Shown here: piece by piece, positions 1-5,390 of the stretch
Position numbering within the stretch: position 1 is the first letter of the stretch
How the letters are laid out: each line of letters begins with the position of its first letter
Source of the DNA: Bryobacterales bacterium
GTDB lineage: Bacteria > Acidobacteriota > Terriglobia > Bryobacterales > Bryobacteraceae
Assembly (NCBI GenBank): GCA_003132865.1
Contig: PKYZ01000680.1
Coordinates: forward strand, 1 to 5,390
Reading direction: 5' to 3'
Length of the DNA stretch: 5,390 bases
Translations under genes and position numbers: made by a program
The notes under the pieces: generated by a model
The model's input: only the letters and a program-made list of their open reading frames with translations
The model's database searches: none
What the model was told of the DNA's origin: nothing

Positions 1-104
1 GGCCTACTGCCGTTTTTAGGTTCAAAAGGAAGCCGCGTAATCGGCCGGTTGCCGATGGTGTTCCCCAGCGTCGCCTCCTGGGTGTTCACTCGCATCGCGT
101 CCGC
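1..104 (-). pseudogene. TonB-dependent receptor plug-start fragment, probably a remnant
   Basis: Read on the minus strand, codons from about base 104 down to the window edge give ADAMRVNTQEATLGNTIG, then NRPITRLPFEPKN. This resembles the start of the plug region in acidobacterial Oar-like receptors, where a V-N/D-T motif is followed by a T-x-G-N-x-I segment and an LPxxxRN motif. It aligns loosely with residues 123-150 of the receptor at the right end of this window (VDTTTV... then MPMNGRD), so the two are distant paralogues. The frame upstream is open as far as a TAG near base 284, but I see no signal peptide, no carboxypeptidase-regulatory domain and no ribosome binding site before the ATG at 95. 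After the LPFEPKN segment the frame reads GSR. Skipping one base next to an A5 run (bases 11-17) restores A-V-G, the residues usual before LLSLQPG in this family. A truncated, frameshifted copy is most likely. It could also be the edge of a larger gene continuing to the left. Confidence 0.42.
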
Positions 105-317
105 TGGGGCTGGACATTCCGCATTTGCATGGACGCCGCCCCCGGTTTTTCCCCTAGCCAGCCCTCTGAGTATGCAGCCCCGTTCCCAGGTATAGCAGGC
201 AGTGTAGCCCTGCGATTCCCGCGATTGCAACGGAAGAGGCTTGGAATTCACATGGCGCTTCCCTCTGTGCCCCGAGAACTATGAGGCCCAGTACAGGGCG
301 GGCATTTTGACCATTTG
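105..317. other. Gap with no supportable gene
   Basis: I see no convincing gene here. A plus-strand frame is open from base 3 to a TGA at 282-284, and its minus-strand counterpart is open over nearly the same span. Neither translation looks like a known protein, and both are rich in Pro, Arg and Cys. Small structures include an inverted repeat GCAGG/CCTGC (195-199 with 209-213) and a direct repeat GCGATT (212-217 and 221-226, period 9). Just outside, inside the receptor fragment, lies a stem ATCGGC/GCCGAT (40-45 with 51-56, loop of 5). None is followed by a T-run. The stretch may be decayed 5' sequence of the receptor remnant, or plain intergenic DNA. Confidence 0.4.
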
Positions 318-346
318 TTGCAAACAGCGCCGTCGTCGTGTATGAT
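318..346 (+). promoter_or_regulatory. Sigma-70-type promoter for the small membrane protein
   Basis: TTGCAA (318-323) and TATGAT (341-346) are separated by exactly 17 bases and match the -35 and -10 consensus at 4/6 and 5/6. Transcription would begin near 353, giving a leader of about 48 bases that includes the Shine-Dalgarno at 385-390. This position rules against the in-frame GTG at 338 as the translation start, because it would lie upstream of the transcript. Confidence 0.55.
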
Positions 347-384
347 TTAATTCAAATTCCGCTACCACACTCGGGTAACGCCGG

Positions 385-390
385 AAGGAG
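385..390 (+). promoter_or_regulatory. Shine-Dalgarno that decides the start at 401
   Basis: AAGGAG, within GGAAGGAG at 383-390, sits 10 bases before the ATG at 401. A nearer ATG at 394 is in another frame and meets a stop after seven codons. The GTG at 338 has no such site in front of it. Confidence 0.65.
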
Positions 391-400
391 ATCATGTTCC

Positions 401-934
401 ATGCAGGGTGGCGATAGTCAGAGCGTGCCCAGGCCGCACGAGAGAGTCGTCGGACTTCATGTCGTGGCGGCAGAGCTTGCCTTTTTGCTCGTGCCCTTCG
501 TAGTCATTGGTTTCGCCTATTTGTACAAAGGCGACCTGCGCAACGTCCTCTATTCCCCGTACTGGTCCATCGCGTCGAGCGTGCTGATCGGCCAGGCCCT
601 GATCCGGTTCATCATCCGGCTGCTCCAGTCCAATGCCCACGATCCGGCGATTTCCTGGGAGAGAGTCACGGTAATATTCTCCGTGCTGATCGTTCTAGGG
701 CTTGTTCCTTCCCTGTTGGTGCTGCTGCTCGTGCTGATCTCCACTCAGCCGTCGTTGTATTTGGGCGTGGCTCAGTTGATTCTGTTCGTGATTGGGTTCT
801 CGCTTTACCTGGCGCTCGGCTGGACAGGGCAGGACATGGTGTCGAATAGCACCTCGACCGAAGAATTCAGCGCCGAGTTGGATATCGCCACGGCAAATGT
901 TCCCCGGCCTTATAAGAAAGCCAGCGGAGAATAA
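401..934 (+). CDS. Small four-helix inner-membrane protein, function unknown
   Basis: The protein has 177 residues from the ATG at 401. That start is chosen because of the Shine-Dalgarno 10 bases upstream and the promoter at 318-346; the frame stays open back to a GTG at 338. Four hydrophobic segments are visible, at about residues 22-41, 55-75, 90-114 and 119-141. They are linked by short loops that include KGDLRNVLYSPYW (43-55) and a polar loop with HDPAISWER (80-88). The N-terminus (about 20 residues) and the C-terminal tail (about 35 residues, rich in Ser, Thr and acidic residues, ending PYKKASGE) are hydrophilic. There is no signal peptide distinct from helix 1 and no catalytic motif I recognise. 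It is preceded by its own promoter and faces the metalloprotease gene tail to tail, so it is probably monocistronic. I do not recognise the family. That it is an integral membrane protein is firm; any role is unknown. Confidence 0.75.
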   Translation: MQGGDSQSVPRPHERVVGLHVVAAELAFLLVPFVVIGFAYLYKGDLRNVLYSPYWSIASSVLIGQALIRFIIRLLQSNAHDPAISWERVTVIFSVLIVLGLVPSLLVLLLVLISTQPSLYLGVAQLILFVIGFSLYLALGWTGQDMVSNSTSTEEFSAELDIATANVPRPYKKASGE

Positions 935-993
935 TCCGCGACGGGCGAAGGGGGAGCTGACGCGTCCGCTTTCGGGGGTGTTCTTTTCTCTTC

Positions 994-1052
994 CCGATTT
1001 GCGGAAATCGGCCGGAGGAGGGGCAGCGGGAGTTTGAACAATCCCGCCCTCC
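994..1052. other. Two adjacent stem-loops downstream of the membrane-protein gene
   Basis: The first is a perfect 7-bp stem, CCGATTT (994-1000) with AAATCGG (1005-1011), around a GCGG loop. The second pairs GCGGGA (1026-1031) with TCCCGC (1042-1047) across a 10-base loop, and can be lengthened by GGAGG (1017-1021) with CCTCC (1048-1052) if four bases bulge out. They lie between two convergent genes, where a two-way transcription end would be expected. Neither has a T-run on either strand, so they are not canonical intrinsic terminators. The rest of the 935-1192 gap shows no gene. The hairpins could be 3'-end processing structures, leftovers of a mobile element, or chance. Confidence 0.35.
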
Positions 1053-1192
1053 GACGCCACACAGGTTGTTGATTCCAATAAGCGGCAGAACCGCCAAAAT
1101 CGTTCGCTTCGCCGTGCGCGCGCCTTTTCCAGTTGCGGGTTTTCTTTTGGAAGGCGAAGTTCCGGCCAAGTCCCATCGCCGACCCTGAAGAG

Positions 1193-1342
1193 ATGGACCG
1201 TCGGTATTGCCGTTTTTGCCAGAGGCAGTTCCAACCATCTCGATTTCACCCAGAGCAGACCGCCTGCTCGGACAAGTCGGGCCAGCCACAACGCCGCAAC
1301 CAGAGCCGCCAGCAAAAGCTCGCCGCGGCAGGCCAGGCCTAT
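1193..1342 (+). pseudogene. Remnant of a small zinc-ribbon (CxxC) protein
   Basis: Translation from the ATG at 1193 begins MDRRYCRFCQRQFQPSR, continues FHPEQTACSDKSGQPQRR, and then has a basic stretch ending RQQKLAAAGQAY. As I recall, this matches the N-terminus of a family of small Cys-rich proteins common in Acidobacteriota and some other environmental bacteria. Its pattern is C-x2-C, an FxPSRxHPEQ segment, then C-x4-C followed by RR and a basic helix ending KLA. Here C6, C9 and C25 are present, but the fourth ligand is Gly30 (GGC), one base change from Cys (TGC). Homology ends near Tyr50 (1342), exactly at the 3' end of the convergent metalloprotease gene. Beyond it the open frame is only the antisense of that gene. 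The GAAGAG at 1187-1192 touches the ATG and is too close to be a good ribosome site. I read this as a truncated, inactivated gene. I believe relatives sometimes sit near transposase genes, but that is from memory. Confidence 0.5.
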
Positions 1343-1343
1343 C

Positions 1344-2798
1344 CTACATATTCATCCCGGCCAGGGTGGCGGCGCGCAGGACGACGCGGCGCCGGAAATC
1401 GCCGGCGCTCGCAAATGGCGCTTTGGCGCGCTCGGCGGCGAAGCGCGCGATCTCGTCGTCGGCCATGCCGGGAACCAATCGCAGGATACCTTCTTGCACG
1501 GTATTCACGTCGAACCGCAGCGGCGCGTCTTCGCCGAAGGCCGCCAGCCGCACGGTGACGGCGGGCACGGTGCAAACGATCTCCGGCCCGATGCGCGAGA
1601 ACAGGATGTGCGGATCGGCCATCGCTTGCTCGCGCCAACGCTTGCGCGCCGCATTGATCGCGTCCCGGTTGAGATGCGCCAGGTCCAGGCGGAGACTTGC
1701 AAAATAATGCTCCCGCCACAGCGCGCTCGCGCCCGGGTCGACGAACACGCCGTGGCTCAGATCGTTCAGCGCATCCACGATTTCGGCGCGTTCCTCGGGA
1801 TAGAGGCGCATGTATTGCGTCACCAGTTCGAGCAGCCAGGGCGTGGAGATATCGGTTTTCACCGCGGCGAACATGGCGGCCATCGCGCGCAGCATCTTCT
1901 CCTCGCGTTGGGCGACGGTCTCCTCCGCCGGAAGATCCGCGCCGCGCATGGCGAACAGGAAAAAGAAGCTGGCGTAGAATCCCTCGGATTGGAGCAGTTG
2001 GTTGGCCTCGCGCAGAGTGGAAAAATCGCGGGTCTTCTCCAATTGCACACGCAGGTAATCCGGTCCGCGGAAGGCGCTCTCGAATGCGAAATGGTTCTCG
2101 CGCACTTCGTAGTAGCGCGCCATATCTTGCGAGAAAGTTGTCAGGTCGGACGCGCCGCGATAATACTCGCTCTGGCGATAGGGCACGTCGCCGAATCCCA
2201 CGCCGTGGTGCTGGTAGCGCCAGCGCAGGTCCGCGCCGCGCGCCAGGTGGGCGGCCAGCGTTTCCAGATGAATGGCATAGCCTTCGCTGAACGCGGTGGT
2301 ACGGTCCGAGAGCGCGGCGGTGCTGTGCGGAATCGATGCCACCTCCAGCCCATCCAGGCGGCGAAAACCCGCCAGCATGTCCATGACGACGTGGCCGGTC
2401 TCGTGGAACAGGGTGGTTTCGAAGCGCTCGGGTTCCGCATCCAGCAGGATGTAAGCCGTTCGCGGATACTCTTTCACGCCGTCGGCGGCCTCGAGCCGGA
2501 ATCCGACGGCCCCATGATTGCCGCCCTTAACCAGCGCGACGTAGTAATCCGGAAGATTCGCTCCGGGCGCCGCGATGCGGGCGGCCTGCGCGTACAGGCG
2601 CAGTGCGCGCTCGGCCGATTCATTGTGCAGCCAGGGTTCGTATTTCGACGCATCGGACACGCGCCGGTACAGCGGCATATTCTCGCGGATTTCGGCAGAC
2701 GCCGTATTCACCTTCCCGGCCGGCTCCAGGAAAACCACGTTGGGCAATTCCGCGGCGGCGGCGCAGGAGGCCATCAGGCACACCCACAACAGGCGCAT
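1344..2798 (-). CDS. Exported HExxH zinc metalloprotease with C-terminal helix-hairpin-helix domain
   Basis: The protein has 484 residues. Residues 1-16 form a short hydrophobic leader (MRLLWVCLMASCAAAA) with likely signal-peptidase cleavage near Ala16/Glu17. A poor lipobox (MASC, Cys12) makes a lipoprotein possible. HETGH at 132-136 is the HExxH zinc site, with Glu133 as catalytic base. SEGYAIH at 171-177 supplies Glu172 as probable third zinc ligand, 36 residues on, as in gluzincin-type peptidases. The middle (about 200-400) is helical with many aromatic residues and no motif I know. Residues 429-470 (FDVNT, LRLVPGMADDEIARF, then FASAGDF) resemble the ComEA-type helix-hairpin-helix repeat (HHH_3), in which an N-x-A/T segment precedes LPGIG and a terminal F-x-s-x-x-D/E. 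Predicted role: hydrolysis of protein or peptide in periplasm or outside the cell. The substrate is unknown and no family name can be given. No Shine-Dalgarno precedes the ATG. The gene is divergent from hutH, 62 bp away. Other calls, such as a structural pseudo-protease, are unlikely because the zinc residues are intact. Confidence 0.85.
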   Translation of the reverse strand: MRLLWVCLMASCAAAAELPNVVFLEPAGKVNTASAEIRENMPLYRRVSDASKYEPWLHNESAERALRLYAQAARIAAPGANLPDYYVALVKGGNHGAVGFRLEAADGVKEYPRTAYILLDAEPERFETTLFHETGHVVMDMLAGFRRLDGLEVASIPHSTAALSDRTTAFSEGYAIHLETLAAHLARGADLRWRYQHHGVGFGDVPYRQSEYYRGASDLTTFSQDMARYYEVRENHFAFESAFRGPDYLRVQLEKTRDFSTLREANQLLQSEGFYASFFFLFAMRGADLPAEETVAQREEKMLRAMAAMFAAVKTDISTPWLLELVTQYMRLYPEERAEIVDALNDLSHGVFVDPGASALWREHYFASLRLDLAHLNRDAINAARKRWREQAMADPHILFSRIGPEIVCTVPAVTVRLAAFGEDAPLRFDVNTVQEGILRLVPGMADDEIARFAAERAKAPFASAGDFRRRVVLRAATLAGMNM

Positions 2799-2860
2799 AT
2801 TACGGAGACGATTGTACCCGGTTACCGTTAGCGGCTCCGGATTGGGGACAATGGTACGCG
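2799..2860. promoter_or_regulatory. 62-bp divergent promoter region between metalloprotease and hutH
   Basis: On the minus strand TACAAT (2816 to 2811) is a 5/6 match to a -10 box and ends 12 bases before the metalloprotease ATG. On the plus strand GACAAT (2847-2852) is a 4/6 match and ends 8 bases before the hutH ATG. Neither gene has a clear Shine-Dalgarno, so both transcripts could have very short or no leaders. ATTGTACC (2811-2818) is partly mirrored by ACAATGGTAC (2848-2857), giving the region an approximate dyad. A 9-base inverted repeat, CGGT-T-ACCG (2819-2827), lies between them and could be an operator. No convincing -35 hexamer is visible on either strand, so the assignment is tentative. 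Confidence 0.35.
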
Positions 2861-4357
2861 ATGGAATTGAATGGAGAACAACTCACCATAGAAGACGTTT
2901 GCGCGGTGGCGGTTGGCCGCGGCCATCTGGAGACGGTTGCGCTTTCGGCGCCGGCGGTCGAAAAGATGGAACGCTCCCGCGCGGTTGTAGAGCGCCTGGC
3001 CGCGGGCGACGTGCCGGTCTATGGGGTGAACACCGGCGTCGGACTGCTGGCGGATGTGCGCATCGCCCCTTCCGATTTGGATCAATTGCAGCGCAACGTG
3101 GTGCGCTCGCACTCGGCCGGTGTCGGCGATCCATTGGCGCGCGCGGAAGTGCGGGCTATGATGCTGATCCGCGCCAACGTATTGGCGAAGGGCTATTCGG
3201 GCATCCGGCCGGTGGTGGCCCAGCGGTTGTGCGATCTGCTAAATCGCGGCGTGACGCCGCGGGTGCCATCGCAAGGCAGCGTGGGCGCGAGTGGCGATCT
3301 GGCGCCCCTGGCCCACATGGCGGTGGTGCTCATCGGCGAAGGCGAAGCGGAGTACGAGGGCGCGGTCTATGCGGGCGGCGAGGCCCTGCGGCGCGCGGGT
3401 CTGGAGCCTCTGACGCTGCGCGCCAAGGAAGGCATCTCGCTGATCAATGGCACACAAGCCATGCTGGCCATCGGATGCCTGGAGTTGGCGGCGGCCGAGG
3501 TGCTGGCGGACTCCGCCGACGTGATTTGCGCCATGACGCTGGACGCCTTGCGCGGCACTCCGCGGGCTTTCGATCCGCGGCTGCATGCCGCGCGTCCGCA
3601 TCCCGGCCAGATCGAGAGCGCCGCGCGCCTGCGCCAACTGCTGGAAGGCAGCGAAATCCGGCAGTCGCACATCGCCTGCCGGCGCGTGCAGGATGCCTAT
3701 TCGCTGCGTTGCGCGCCGCAGGTGCACGGCGCGGTCCGCGATTCGTTGGCGGAGGCGCGGCGGATCTTCGCCATCGAGCTGAACGCGGCCACGGACAATC
3801 CGCTGGTGCTCGACGACGAGATCGTTTCCGGCGGCAATTTTCACGGCGAGCCACTGGCATTTCAGTTGGACTATTTGGCGGTGGCGCTCACCGCTCTAGC
3901 CGGCATCTCCGAGCGCCGCATCGACCGGTTGGTCAACCCGGCGCTCAACGAGGAATTGCCGCCGTTTCTGGCGGGCCACCCGGGCCTGGAATCGGGGCTC
4001 ATGATGGCGCAGGTAACCGCGGCCGCGCTGGTGGCGGAGAACCGGGTGCTCTGCCATCCGGCCTCCTCGGGGTCCATCACCACTAGCGGCAATAAAGAAG
4101 ATTTTGTCAGCATGGGGATGACTTCTGCGCTAAAATACAAGACAGTCGTGCGCAATACCCGCGCCGTTCTGGCGATTGAAGCTTTGTCCGCTTCGCGCGC
4201 GCTCGACCTGTTGAGGCCCTTGAGGAGTAGTTCCCCGATTGAACGGGTGCGCGAACGCATCCGCGCCGTTTCGGCTCCTCTCGAGGGGGATAGGGCACTG
4301 CACCATGACATCTCCGCGTTAGAGAAACTGCTGGCTGTCGGCGGGTTACGCCAATAG
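2861..4357 (+). CDS. hutH: Histidine ammonia-lyase (histidase)
   Basis: The enzyme removes ammonia from L-histidine to give urocanate, the first step of histidine breakdown, in the cytoplasm as a homotetramer. The 498-residue product matches the usual length of about 500. The MIO electrophile triad Ala143-Ser144-Gly145 lies in GSVGASGDLAPLAH. Other active-site residues known from Pseudomonas putida HutH are all present: Tyr54 (YGVNTG), His84 (RSHSAGVG), Asn196 (INGTQAM), Tyr280 and Arg283 (RVQDAYSLRC), Phe327 (GGNFHGEP) and Glu413 (NKEDFVSM). His84 and Glu413 favour histidase over phenylalanine or tyrosine ammonia-lyase, which carry other residues there. The loop before Glu413 is unusual: SSGSITTSGNKEDF replaces the common VDSIPTS, AxQEDH pattern. 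The start at 2861 gives MELNGEQLTIEDV, a normal N-terminus. The frame is open back to 2603, but that part is the antisense of the metalloprotease gene. No other hut gene is in the window, and the gene appears monocistronic. Confidence 0.95.
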   Translation: MELNGEQLTIEDVCAVAVGRGHLETVALSAPAVEKMERSRAVVERLAAGDVPVYGVNTGVGLLADVRIAPSDLDQLQRNVVRSHSAGVGDPLARAEVRAMMLIRANVLAKGYSGIRPVVAQRLCDLLNRGVTPRVPSQGSVGASGDLAPLAHMAVVLIGEGEAEYEGAVYAGGEALRRAGLEPLTLRAKEGISLINGTQAMLAIGCLELAAAEVLADSADVICAMTLDALRGTPRAFDPRLHAARPHPGQIESAARLRQLLEGSEIRQSHIACRRVQDAYSLRCAPQVHGAVRDSLAEARRIFAIELNAATDNPLVLDDEIVSGGNFHGEPLAFQLDYLAVALTALAGISERRIDRLVNPALNEELPPFLAGHPGLESGLMMAQVTAAALVAENRVLCHPASSGSITTSGNKEDFVSMGMTSALKYKTVVRNTRAVLAIEALSASRALDLLRPLRSSSPIERVRERIRAVSAPLEGDRALHHDISALEKLLAVGGLRQ

Positions 4358-4392
4358 CAGCATTACAAATAATCATATGTTGGCTGCATTTT
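4357..4392 (+). terminator. Weak stem-loop just after hutH
   Basis: GCAGC (4357-4361), which overlaps the last base of the hutH stop codon, can pair with GCTGC (4383-4387), followed by ATTTT. Three more pairs (CAA 4366-4368 with TTG 4380-4382) are possible if four bases bulge. The loop is AT-rich and large and the T-run is short, so any termination would be weak. No better terminator is visible before the next gene. Confidence 0.22.
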
Positions 4393-4425
4393 GCCTTCCA
4401 TTAAGCGGATCGGTGGGCGTCCCCG

Positions 4426-4455
4426 TTGACGGAAGTTCTTGAGAATTGCCATAAA
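4426..4455 (+). promoter_or_regulatory. Possible promoter for the TonB-dependent receptor
   Basis: TTGACG (4426-4431) matches the -35 consensus at 5/6. CATAAA (4450-4455) matches the -10 at 4/6, with an 18-base spacer. Transcription would start near 4462 and leave a leader of about 84 bases before the ATG at 4546. The -10 is weak, so read-through from hutH or another promoter remains possible. Confidence 0.33.
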
Positions 4456-4474
4456 TGCCAGATTTCAGGTTTTG

Positions 4475-4496
4475 GGCCTCGACCTGCTGCTAGGCC
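4475..4496 (+). other. Small stem-loop in the receptor leader
   Basis: GGCCT (4475-4479) and AGGCC (4492-4496) form a perfect 5-bp stem around a 12-base loop, and an AT-rich ATTATTTT follows at 4501-4508. It lies inside the predicted leader. It is too short to call a terminator or a riboswitch, and I cannot assign a role. Confidence 0.2.
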
Positions 4497-4534
4497 GCCC
4501 ATTATTTTCCAGGCGTTGTCAGACACAGTCGTAA

Positions 4535-4540
4535 AAGGGG
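4535..4540 (+). promoter_or_regulatory. Ribosome binding site of the receptor gene
   Basis: AAGGGG ends five bases before the ATG at 4546. It is a somewhat imperfect Shine-Dalgarno, but it is the only one near an ATG that leads directly into a signal peptide, which fixes the start. Confidence 0.5.
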
Positions 4541-4545
4541 AACAT

Positions 4546-5390
4546 ATGAGACACCTACTCGCGTGTGTTGTTTTGTTGCTATGCGTTGTTATTCTCGGAC
4601 CAGCACAGACATTCCGGGGTTCCATCAATGGAACCGTGACCGACCAAACGGGAGCGGCCCTGGCGGGCGCCGCCGTAAAGGCAACGGACATGGGGACTGG
4701 CATCGTACTCACGACAGTTACCACTGCCGAAGGCCAGTACTCGTTCCAGGATCTTCCCCCGGGCACCTATCAGATTGCTGTTACCGCCAGCGGGTTTACG
4801 CCGGTCACGGTGGATAAGATTCCGGTGACGGCGGGAGCCATCTACACTCTGCCGGTCACGCTCAAAGTAGGACAGCAAGCCACGGCGGTGGAAGTTTCGG
4901 CGGCGGCAATTTCCGTGGACACCACCACTGTGACCCAGAGCGACACGATCCCGGATGAAGCGCTGCAGAACATGCCCATGAACGGGCGCGATTTTTCGCA
5001 GTTGATCGCGGTGACGCCGGGCTACGGAGGATATGCCGTAGGCGGGTTTGGGTCGCTAAATGGAACGCGCGCCAATCAAATGAACTGGCAGATTGACGGC
5101 ACGGACAACAACGACTTCTGGCACAACATTCCGGCGGTCAATCAGGGCGGGGTATCGGGAATCGCGGGCGTGGTGATGCCGCTGGACGCGATCGACGAAT
5201 TCTCGGCGCAGACCCAGTCGAACGCGGAAAGCGGACGCAACGCGGGCGGCACTGTCAATCTGACCATCAAAAGCGGCACAAACGAACTGCACGGCAGCGC
5301 CTATTACTACAACCGCAATGAATTCTATGCCGCGCACTCGCCCTTCTTTGTCGCGACACCAGATTTTCCAAGAGCGCCACCGTTGCGCAA
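4546..5390 (+). CDS. TonB-dependent receptor with carboxypeptidase-regulatory domain (Oar-like), 5' part
   Basis: An outer-membrane receptor that would import a ligand using TonB energy. Only the first 281 codons are in the window; the frame is open at the right edge. Residues 1-20 (MRHLLACVVLLLCVVILGPA) are a signal peptide with likely cleavage after Ala20. Residues about 24-107 form a carboxypeptidase-regulatory-like / Cna-B-type beta domain, with G-x-V-T-D-x-T-G-A at 29-37, TTAEGQYSFQDLPPGTYQI at 59-77 and a SGF turn at 82-84. The plug domain follows from about 120: VDTTTV, LQNMPMNGRDFSQLI (140-154), TPGYGGY, the WQIDGTDNND segment (181-190), then MPLDAIDEFSAQT (211-223) and the glycine-rich SGRNAGGTVNLTIKSGTN (229-246) that leads to the barrel. 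This order is typical of the large acidobacterial receptors of roughly 1000 residues or more. The substrate cannot be told from this part. The gene follows hutH on the same strand with 188 bases between. Confidence 0.92.
   Translation, partial: MRHLLACVVLLLCVVILGPAQTFRGSINGTVTDQTGAALAGAAVKATDMGTGIVLTTVTTAEGQYSFQDLPPGTYQIAVTASGFTPVTVDKIPVTAGAIYTLPVTLKVGQQATAVEVSAAAISVDTTTVTQSDTIPDEALQNMPMNGRDFSQLIAVTPGYGGYAVGGFGSLNGTRANQMNWQIDGTDNNDFWHNIPAVNQGGVSGIAGVVMPLDAIDEFSAQTQSNAESGRNAGGTVNLTIKSGTNELHGSAYYYNRNEFYAAHSPFFVATPDFPRAPPLR

Noticed and set aside
338..400. GTG at 338 as start of the membrane protein
   Set aside because: It lies between the -35 and -10 boxes of the likely promoter and has no Shine-Dalgarno, whereas the ATG at 401 has both signals correctly placed.
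695..1315. Minus-strand 206-codon open frame with a hydrophobic N-terminus directly after the metalloprotease gene
   Set aside because: It starts at a TTG with no ribosome site and runs antisense to the zinc-ribbon remnant and to the well-supported membrane-protein gene. Its sequence resembles no family I know.
1494..2831. Plus-strand 445-codon open frame
   Set aside because: It is the antisense of the metalloprotease gene, whose signal peptide and zinc motifs are clear. The translation is rich in His, Arg and Gln and has no recognisable domain.
2603..2860. N-terminal extension of HutH to 2603
   Set aside because: The extra 86 residues are Arg/Pro-rich and antisense to the metalloprotease. 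Known histidases begin near the ATG at 2861.
3239..3844. Minus-strand 201-codon open frame
   Set aside because: It is antisense to the conserved core of hutH and has no recognisable motif.
2575..4086. Plus-strand 503-codon open frame overlapping hutH
   Set aside because: It is out of frame with hutH, and its translation is Arg/Gly/Ala-rich, as expected from a shifted high-GC gene.
4381..4395. Sigma-54-like -24/-12 element (TGGC ... TTGC)
   Set aside because: The GG to GC distance is one base too short for a sigma-54 promoter, and the ACG after TGGC is missing.

Overview
The window looks like chromosomal DNA from an Acidobacteriota bacterium, most like the Bryobacterales / 'Candidatus Solibacter' group. 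This is inferred from the moderately high GC content and from an Oar-like TonB-dependent receptor with an N-terminal carboxypeptidase-regulatory domain, a type greatly expanded in that phylum. A second receptor fragment and a remnant of a small zinc-ribbon protein also fit. I could run no database search.

Layout. Bases 1-104 (minus strand) carry a short stretch resembling the plug start of a second TonB-dependent receptor. It has no signal peptide or regulatory domain and has a possible frameshift. Bases 105-317 hold no gene I can support. A good sigma-70-type promoter (318-346) and a Shine-Dalgarno (385-390) lead into a small four-helix membrane protein of unknown function (401-934, +). The 409-base gap that follows holds two stem-loops and, at 1193-1342 (+), a decayed remnant of a Cys-rich zinc-ribbon protein that stops where the next gene's 3' end begins. 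That gene (1344-2798, -) encodes an exported HExxH zinc metalloprotease with a C-terminal helix-hairpin-helix domain. Only 62 bp away and divergent is hutH, histidine ammonia-lyase (2861-4357, +), with every catalytic residue present. A 188-base leader with a possible promoter and small hairpins precedes a TonB-dependent receptor (4546 to beyond 5390, +), of which only the first 281 codons are in the window.

The genes do not form an obvious pathway. hutH has no hutU, hutI or hutG beside it, and the metalloprotease is divergent from it. Receptor, exported protease and amino-acid lyase could together suit a protein- or peptide-scavenging life, but that is inference from proximity only. I see no CRISPR array, tRNA, rRNA, complete insertion sequence or clear novel system. 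The most unusual items are the two gene remnants, the metalloprotease/helix-hairpin-helix fusion, the altered C-terminal loop of HutH, and the compact, partly symmetrical divergent promoter region.
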